From Flavobacterium sp. (lineage in GTDB: Bacteria; Bacteroidota; Bacteroidia; Flavobacteriales; Flavobacteriaceae), in NCBI GenBank assembly GCA_024642295.1, contig JAHEBK010000021.1, forward strand, positions 1 to 11,468: a DNA stretch of 11,468 nt, in the 5' to 3' direction. Within the stretch, counting starts at the first letter, position 1; every line of letters starts with the position of its first letter. Position numbers and translations under genes: made by a program. Below the pieces are notes generated by a model. That model was given only the letters and a program-made list of their open reading frames with translations. It was not told where the DNA came from and searched no databases. This document shows positions 7,016 through 11,468 of the stretch, one piece after another.

Positions 7016-7873
7016 TTAAAATGCCTTCAAACTTAAATCCATATTGTAAATAGAATGCGTTAATGCACCTGACGAAATATAATTCACGCCACATTCTGCA
7101 TACTTTCGAATGGTGTCTTCGTTAATATTCCCTGAGGATTCGGTCAAACATTTATCACCTATGAGTTTCACTGCTTCTTTAGTCATTTCGTAATCAAAAT
7201 TATCCAATAGAATTCGGTAAACTCCTTCAGTTGCTATAATTTCTTTAACCTCTTCTAAGTCCCTAGCTTCAACAATAATTTTCAAATCACGGTTTTGAGC
7301 TTTGAGATATTCTTTTGTTTTGGCTATTGCCAAAGTAATTCCTCCAGCAAAATCAATATGATTGTCCTTCAACATAATCATATCATACAATGCAAAACGA
7401 TGGTTCTCTCCTCCACCAATCTTTACAGCCCATTTTTCAGCCACTCGAAAACTCGGTGTTGTTTTACGAGTATCTAATATTTTGGTGTTAGTTCCTTCTA
7501 ATAGCTGTACATAACTATTGGTCTTAGTCGCAATAGCCGACATGCGTTGCATTGAATTCAAAACCAAACGTTCTGCTTTTAAAATTGATTGGGAACTTCC
7601 TGAAACATGAAATACCACATCACCAAACTTCACTTGTGAACCATCTTCAATAAAAGTTTCTATTTTCAAATTAGTATCTACATATTCAAAAACCATCTTA
7701 GCCAAAGCCACACCAGCAATAATACCATTGTCTTTCACTAATAATTTAGCTTTTCCTTGTGCGTCTGAAGGAATACAAGCTAATGAACTATGATCGCCAT
7801 CACCTACATCTTCACGAATAGCATTAGCAATTAATATTTGTAACTCGGCTTGAAATTGTGATTCACTAATCAT
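7016..7873 (-). CDS. nadC: Nicotinate-nucleotide diphosphorylase, carboxylating (quinolinate phosphoribosyltransferase)
   Basis: NadC converts quinolinate and PRPP to nicotinate mononucleotide, CO2 and pyrophosphate, the step by which de novo NAD synthesis joins the shared pathway. The 285-residue length is normal. Visible family motifs are EDVGDGDHSS (21-30), AERLVLNSMQRMSAIAT (100-116), the substrate-binding stretch with DTRKTTPSFRVAEKWAVKIG (134-153) continuing GGENHRFALYD, MLKDNHI (167-173), IIVEARDLEE near 200, LLDNFDYEMT, and the ESSGNI and ISSGALTHS blocks near the end. nadA and nadB are not in the window. It is transcribed leftward, divergent from the cytochrome c gene. I could not find a convincing TAnnTTTG promoter in the 260-base upstream gap. 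Confidence 0.97.
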   Translation of the reverse strand: MISESQFQAELQILIANAIREDVGDGDHSSLACIPSDAQGKAKLLVKDNGIIAGVALAKMVFEYVDTNLKIETFIEDGSQVKFGDVVFHVSGSSQSILKAERLVLNSMQRMSAIATKTNSYVQLLEGTNTKILDTRKTTPSFRVAEKWAVKIGGGENHRFALYDMIMLKDNHIDFAGGITLAIAKTKEYLKAQNRDLKIIVEARDLEEVKEIIATEGVYRILLDNFDYEMTKEAVKLIGDKCLTESSGNINEDTIRKYAECGVNYISSGALTHSIYNMDLSLKAF

Positions 7874-8133
7874 TTTTATAGAAATTTAATATAAGGCTAA
7901 ATTAGAATATATTTTGTGGATATAAAAGTCTATACCTATAATGACTAAAACACTTGCATTAAAATTAAATAAACCCATTATTTTCAATCAAAAAACAAAT
8001 AAACCTATTGGTTTTTAAAAAAAACATATAAAATATTAAAAAACAACACATTAACAAAAATAAGTATGTTGATTTTTTTGTAAATTTATGTTCTTAAAAA
8101 TCGATTATTTATATTAAATAACACATTTAAATT
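7874..8133. other. Divergent intergenic region between nadC and cytochrome c gene
   Basis: This is the longest non-coding stretch in the window, 260 bases of very AT-rich DNA. It must contain promoters for both divergent genes, but none matches the TTG-N19-TAnnTTTG pattern well; TAAATTTA, about 50 bases before the cytochrome start, is only a partial -7 match. Its main structure is a pair of imperfect 30-bp direct repeats (7967-8026), listed separately. I see no open reading frame, tRNA or terminator in it. Confidence 0.6.
7967..8026. repeat. Pair of imperfect 30-bp direct repeats in the nadC/cytochrome intergene
   Basis: Units 7967-7996 and 7997-8026 both begin AAATAAACC, continue with (C/T)ATT and a T-run, and end in an A-rich tail; about 21 of 30 positions agree. 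The second unit also contains a small inverted repeat, AAACC-TATT-GGTTT. The exact tandem 30-bp period, about three helical turns, in a divergent promoter region would suit a regulator binding site. AT-rich slippage is an alternative. Confidence 0.45.
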
Positions 8134-9093
8134 ATGAAAACATTTTTAAAAATTATCGGATTTATAGTTATTATTTTATTTGCCATTGCATTAGTTGGTT
8201 TTTTCTACATCAATTCAAGTGAGATACCTAAATACGAAACCTTAAAAATAGATTATCATTCAAATGGTGACTCAATAGCTATTGCAAGAGGTAAAAAACT
8301 GGTATCAACACTTTGTGCTGGTTGTCATATGAATCAAGAAACAGGCAAACTTACAGGAACAAAAATGCTTGAAGCTCCATCAGAATTTGGAGAAATATAC
8401 TCTCAAAACATCACACAGGACAAAACCTATGGAATTGGGAATTGGACAGATGCTGAAATCCTATACCTACTTCGAACAGGTGTTAAAAAAAACGGAGAAT
8501 ATGCTCCTCCATATATGGCTAAATTACCTAATATGGCTGATGAAGATATAAATGCAATTATATCGTTTTTAAGATCTAACGACCCTTTGGTCAAAGCTGA
8601 TGCAACTCCTGACACCCCTTCAAAACCAGCATTTTTGACTAAATTATTATGCAAAATTGTTTGGAAACCTTTCCCTTTACCTACAGAAAAAATCAATCTT
8701 CCAGATTCTACAAATACCATTGCACTTGGAAAATATCTTGCTACGAATATGGAATGTTTTTCCTGCCATTCTGCTGATTTTAAAACCAATGATTTTTTAA
8801 AACCAGAATTAAGCGAAGGCTATTTTGCTGGTGGAAACAAACCTTTAGACAGAGAAGGAAAAGTAATACTTACACCTAATTTAACCCCTGATAAAGAAAC
8901 CGGTATAGGAAATTGGTCGAAAGAAAAATTCATCAAAGCAGTTCGTTTTGGTATTGTTGATGGACAAAATGCATTAGCGTATCCAATGACACCTTATACT
9001 TTACTATCAGACACAGAAGTGGCCGCTATATATGACTATTTAAAAACGATCCCTCCAATTAAAAATAAAGTTCAAAGAACTTTACCTAACTAA
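8134..9093 (+). CDS. Membrane-anchored diheme c-type cytochrome
   Basis: This encodes a 319-residue protein with an N-terminal signal anchor (MKTFLKIIGF then IVIILFAIALVGFFYI, residues 5-26), likely facing the periplasm. Two cytochrome c domains follow. Domain 1 has heme motif CAGCH (61-65) and domain 2 has CFSCH (208-212). The halves are visibly duplicated: NITQDKTYGIGNWTDAEI (from residue 92) matches NLTPDKETGIGNWSKEKF (249-266). Probable distal Met ligands are M128 (PPYM) and M285 (YPM), assigned by position only. The protein resembles cytochrome subunits that receive electrons from membrane dehydrogenases such as alcohol or gluconate dehydrogenase, but no such enzyme or oxidase gene is next to it. 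It needs the cytochrome c maturation machinery, encoded elsewhere. No lipobox is seen in the N-terminus. The gene stands alone between nadC (divergent) and an ABC ATPase gene 83 bases downstream. The electron donor and acceptor are unknown. Confidence 0.93.
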   Translation: MKTFLKIIGFIVIILFAIALVGFFYINSSEIPKYETLKIDYHSNGDSIAIARGKKLVSTLCAGCHMNQETGKLTGTKMLEAPSEFGEIYSQNITQDKTYGIGNWTDAEILYLLRTGVKKNGEYAPPYMAKLPNMADEDINAIISFLRSNDPLVKADATPDTPSKPAFLTKLLCKIVWKPFPLPTEKINLPDSTNTIALGKYLATNMECFSCHSADFKTNDFLKPELSEGYFAGGNKPLDREGKVILTPNLTPDKETGIGNWSKEKFIKAVRFGIVDGQNALAYPMTPYTLLSDTEVAAIYDYLKTIPPIKNKVQRTLPN

Positions 9094-9176
9094 TTTTTTA
9101 GTTTTATTGTAATTATATTTGTTAATTGCTTTTTTAGTTTTAAAATGAAAAAGTATTTTTAGACTCAAAAAAATAA

Positions 9177-10415
9177 ATGCATCAACTCGAACATTGGGAC
9201 ATTCTCTTAAACAATCAAGTAGCAAAGAAAGACTTTATAGAATTGCTACTTAAGCATCGAGTTGATGGAGAATTAAAAGAATTTAATTCTAAAAACGGAA
9301 TTCTTTTTTCTGACTTGGCTATCGAAAAGTTTATTGAAAAAGAATATCAGTACGACTCTGTAGAAGCAGTTCCAGAAGCTCATAGAAAACTGCGAACCTT
9401 TTCTTCAGGTGAAAGAAAAAAAGAATTTTTAAAATATTGTATCCATCAACAACCCGATTTTATTATTCTAGACAATCCTTTGGACCATCTAGATCAGGAT
9501 TCCAGAAAAAATTTAGTTCTTCAATTAGAAAAATTAGCTAAAGATATTGTCTTCATCCAACTCATCAATCGTCATGATGATTTATTGCCATTTATCACCA
9601 ATAAAAGACAAATAACAAACAATGCTTTTTTACTTGAACCAATAAAAACAAAAAAATCTACATTCAATATTTTCAGTCTAAATCCTATACCCAAACCAAT
9701 CGAGCCAAATAATTCTGAAACATTGAATTTAATCCAAATGAATAATTTATCGGTTAGTTATAATGAAAGACCAATCCTAAATAATATCAATTGGACAATC
9801 AAAAAAGGTGAGTTTTGGCAACTTATCGGGCCTAACGGTTCTGGGAAAAGTACCATTCTTTCGTTAATCACCGGCGATAATCCCAAAGGATATGGACAAG
9901 ATTTACATCTGTTTGGAATGAAAAAAGGAAGCGGCGAAAGTATTTGGGAAATCAAGAAAAACATTGGACAATATGCCTCTTCCATGATTGAATTATTTCA
10001 AAAAAGACAAACGATTGAGCAAATGATACTTTCAGGATTTTTTGATTCTATCGGACTCTATAAAATACCAACTAGCTTACAACAAAAAAAAGCGACCGAA
10101 TGGCTTGAATTTCTCAATATGACACATTTGAAAAAAAAATCATTCCTAGACCTCTCCTTAGGACAACAAAGAGTAATCATGATTATCCGTGCCGTACTCA
10201 AACACCCTCCTTTGTTAATCCTTGATGAACCTACAGAAGGTCTCGATGATGAGAATGTGGAGTTGGTTACCCAACTTATTTCTCAATTAGCCCTTGAAAC
10301 TGATATGGCAATTGTATTTGTTTCCCATCGAATTGAAAAACTTTTGGCTCCAAATGTTGTTTTTGAATTAACACCAAGTGAATCAGGCTCTATTGGTAAA
10401 ATCCGAACACTTTAG
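9177..10415 (+). CDS. Double-domain ABC ATPase, ModF/PhrA-like, with degenerate first nucleotide-binding half
   Basis: This 412-residue soluble protein has two ABC ATPase halves and no membrane segment. The second half is complete: Walker A GPNGSGKST (218-226), Q-loop Q265, signature LSLGQQ (326-331), Walker B LLILDEP (346-352) with catalytic E351, and switch H384. The first half begins without a Walker A. It keeps a signature-like FSSGERKKE (75-83), Walker-B-like DFIILDNP (94-101) with Asn at the catalytic Glu position, DHLD (103-106) and H133. Only one composite ATP site could therefore be fully functional. The layout resembles E. coli ModF, whose first half is intact. No permease is adjacent, so a transport role is not supported; a regulatory or nucleic-acid-linked role is possible. 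The ATG at 9177 is the only good start, and no Walker A can be read in the 83-base upstream gap. A weak TATTTTTA box lies about 25 bases before it. Confidence 0.88.
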   Translation: MHQLEHWDILLNNQVAKKDFIELLLKHRVDGELKEFNSKNGILFSDLAIEKFIEKEYQYDSVEAVPEAHRKLRTFSSGERKKEFLKYCIHQQPDFIILDNPLDHLDQDSRKNLVLQLEKLAKDIVFIQLINRHDDLLPFITNKRQITNNAFLLEPIKTKKSTFNIFSLNPIPKPIEPNNSETLNLIQMNNLSVSYNERPILNNINWTIKKGEFWQLIGPNGSGKSTILSLITGDNPKGYGQDLHLFGMKKGSGESIWEIKKNIGQYASSMIELFQKRQTIEQMILSGFFDSIGLYKIPTSLQQKKATEWLEFLNMTHLKKKSFLDLSLGQQRVIMIIRAVLKHPPLLILDEPTEGLDDENVELVTQLISQLALETDMAIVFVSHRIEKLLAPNVVFELTPSESGSIGKIRTL

Positions 10416-10425
10416 AATAATTTAT

Positions 10426-10577
10426 CCGCTAAGTTTTTTTAACATAAAGGGAGCTAAGTTTTTTACAAGGAACGCAAAGTTTTTAACATTTAGAAATTAA
10501 GTTAATTTAGCTCAACAAGCATAATCATTAAGCTGTTCTTAGTGAACTTTGCGAAAAACTTTAGCGCACTTTGCGGT
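10426..10577. repeat. Inverted repeat cluster (GCTAAGTTTTT / AAAACTTTGCG), dispersed-type intergenic repeat
   Basis: On the left are three similar units: GCTAAGTTTTTTT (from 10428), GCTAAGTTTTTT (from 10453) and GCAAAGTTTTT (from 10474). On the right are inverted counterparts: AACTTTGCG (10545-10553), AAAAACTTTAGCG (10554-10566) and ACTTTGCGG (10568-10576). CGCAAAGTT (10473-10481) is an exact reverse complement of AACTTTGCG. I recognise this ACTTTGCG/CGCAAAGT family as a common intergenic repeat in Flavobacterium genomes. It fills most of the gap between the ABC ATPase gene and rlmH. No coding potential is supported. Confidence 0.65.
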
Positions 10578-10599
10578 TAATCCATTTCAGTTAGTTCCC

Positions 10600-10607
10600 T
10601 ATCTTTG
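10600..10607 (+). promoter_or_regulatory. -7 promoter element of rlmH
   Basis: TATCTTTG exactly matches the Bacteroidota -7 consensus TAnnTTTG and ends 19 bases before the chosen rlmH ATG (10627). No good TTG is present 17-19 bases upstream, so the -33 element is weak or absent. Its presence argues against the longer rlmH reading frame starting upstream. Confidence 0.62.
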
Positions 10608-10626
10608 CCTTTTTGAATCTTTACTC

Positions 10627-11100
10627 ATGAACATCAAACTCATTGCCATTGGCAAAACCGATAATAAAGCGTTACAAAACTTAATTGACGACTATACCAA
10701 ACGGCTGTCTTTTTACATCAAATTTGATTTGGAGGTTATCCCCGACATCAAAAACGTCAAAAACTTATCCGAAAGCCAACAAAAAGAAAAAGAAGGCGAA
10801 TTGATTTTATCTAAAATCACTCCTACAGACCAACTCATTTTACTGGATGAAAACGGAAAAAACTTTTCAAGTGTAGGATTCTCCGAAGAATTACAAAAGA
10901 AAATGAATTCAGGAATCAAGACTTTAGTATTTGTCATTGGTGGTCCTTACGGTTTTTCGGACACTGTTTATGCTAAAGCTAAAGGAAAAATTTCACTATC
11001 CTTAATGACTTTCTCACACCAAATGGTACGTTTATTTTTTATAGAACAATTGTATCGTGGTTTTACGATTTTAAGGAATGAACCGTATCATCATCAGTAA
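10627..11100 (+). CDS. rlmH: 23S rRNA (pseudouridine1915-N3)-methyltransferase RlmH
   Basis: RlmH is a small SPOUT-class enzyme that methylates pseudouridine 1915 in helix 69 of 23S rRNA in assembled 70S ribosomes, using S-adenosylmethionine. The 157-residue product matches the usual 155-160. It starts MNIKLIAIGKTDNKALQNLI. Family motifs are YTKRLSFYIKFDLEVIPDIK (23-42), LILLDENGKNFSS (70-82), the trefoil-knot cofactor loop VFVIGGPYGFSD (101-112), and the C-terminal SLMTFSHQMVRLFFIEQLYR (125-144) with LRNEPYHH at the end. A TTG at 10549 would add 26 residues encoded by an intergenic repeat and the promoter, so the ATG at 10627 is preferred. It converges on folP with a 63-base gap in which I see no clear terminator hairpin. 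Confidence 0.97.
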   Translation: MNIKLIAIGKTDNKALQNLIDDYTKRLSFYIKFDLEVIPDIKNVKNLSESQQKEKEGELILSKITPTDQLILLDENGKNFSSVGFSEELQKKMNSGIKTLVFVIGGPYGFSDTVYAKAKGKISLSLMTFSHQMVRLFFIEQLYRGFTILRNEPYHHQ

Positions 11101-11163
11101 TCAAGAGAGCTTTTGGCAAACTGCTACAACTTGATACTTAAATTATATAAGATAATCCGTTTT

Positions 11164-11468
11164 TTAAAGTCCCAATTTCTCAAACAGATTAACCGCTTCT
11201 ACCGCTTCTTTAACATCGTGAACTCGGAGTATTTTAGCCCCTTTCGTTAATGCAATTGTATTTAAAACAGTCGTTCCGTTCAAGGCTTCATCTGGGCTGT
11301 TTTCTAACGTTTTATAAATCATTGACTTTCTAGAAACTCCTGCTAATAAAGGCAAATCAAGCATTTGAAATAATTCTAATTTCTGAAGCACTTCATAATT
11401 TTGTTCCAATGTTTTGGCAAAGCCAAAACCTGGATCAATTATTAAATCGTTAATTCCAAAACTTCGCG
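11164..11468 (-). CDS. folP: Dihydropteroate synthase, C-terminal part (gene runs off the right edge)
   Basis: FolP condenses 6-hydroxymethyl-7,8-dihydropterin pyrophosphate with p-aminobenzoate to form dihydropteroate in folate synthesis; it is the sulfonamide target. The frame is open to the window edge, so about 100 C-terminal residues are present and the start lies outside. Family motifs are FGINDLIIDPGFGFAKT (just inside the right edge, about 11416-11463), LAGVSRKSMI with the conserved Ser-Arg-Lys, NGTTVLNTIALTKGAKILRV, and the closing RVHDVKEAVEA with its Arg and His. The TTG at 11409 is internal, because conserved sequence precedes it. The gene converges on rlmH. Nothing suggests resistance changes, although the N-terminal loops where these occur are not in the window. 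Confidence 0.95.
   Translation of the reverse strand, partial: RSFGINDLIIDPGFGFAKTLEQNYEVLQKLELFQMLDLPLLAGVSRKSMIYKTLENSPDEALNGTTVLNTIALTKGAKILRVHDVKEAVEAVNLFEKLGL

Noticed and set aside
8427..8789. 120-codon minus-strand frame inside the cytochrome c gene
   Set aside because: It is fully antisense to a gene with clear heme motifs, shows no recognisable family and has no promoter.
9094..9142. Two copies of TTTTTTAGTTTTA between the cytochrome and ABC ATPase genes
   Set aside because: These are low-complexity T-rich 13-mers in very AT-rich DNA; chance recurrence is likely and there is no further structure.
9758..9985. Minus-strand 75-codon frame within the ABC ATPase gene
   Set aside because: It is antisense to the Walker A region of a clearly coding gene and has no family resemblance.
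10549..10626. N-terminal extension of RlmH by 26 residues from a TTG
   Set aside because: The sequence derives from an intergenic repeat and contains the TATCTTTG promoter box; RlmH homologues start at MNIKLIAIGK-like sequence.
11101..11163. Possible terminator between convergent rlmH and folP
   Set aside because: I could not find a hairpin with a convincing stem followed by a T-run on either strand.

Overview
The window looks like a chromosomal segment of a Flavobacterium-like member of the Bacteroidota. It is AT-rich. Two of the likely promoters carry the Bacteroidota -7 element TAnnTTTG (before rpsF and rlmH). The encoded proteins (DUF6495, the LytTR regulator, the orphan double-ATPase ABC protein) are typical of this group. 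No tRNA, rRNA, CRISPR array, transposase or phage gene is visible. The longest stretch without a gene is about 260 bases.

Layout from left to right. (1) Bases 1-746 hold the 3' end of dabA (inorganic carbon uptake), entering from outside the window and ending at a strong bidirectional terminator. (2) A leftward ribosomal protein cluster runs rpsF, rpsR, rplI (2578 down to 1429), followed by a terminator, a 31-bp-arm inverted repeat of the dispersed REP-like type, and a DUF6495 gene whose start codon touches the repeat. (3) Divergent from rpsF is a LytTR response regulator. The intergenic region between them carries three 9-bp repeats spaced exactly 20 bp apart, just upstream of a plausible promoter. 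(4) Converging on it is the leftward group nadC, a YihY/BrkB membrane protein gene, and priA. (5) Rightward of these come a diheme cytochrome c, an ABC ATPase with a degenerate first ATPase half, and rlmH. (6) The right edge holds the C-terminal end of folP on the minus strand.

Most of the window is housekeeping: ribosome assembly and modification (S6, S18, L9, RlmH), replication restart (PriA), NAD synthesis (NadC) and folate synthesis (FolP). The less ordinary parts are the orphan cytochrome c, the asymmetric ABC protein, and several non-coding repeats. These are the REP-like hairpin at 1290-1372, the helically phased repeats at 2657-2705, the 30-bp pair at 7967-8026, and the inverted repeat cluster at 10426-10577. 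I see no convincing new multi-gene system; the best leads are regulatory.

Three annotated starts were moved downstream from the longest possible reading frame: DUF6495, rpsF and rlmH. In each case the extra N-terminal residues come from repeat or promoter DNA.
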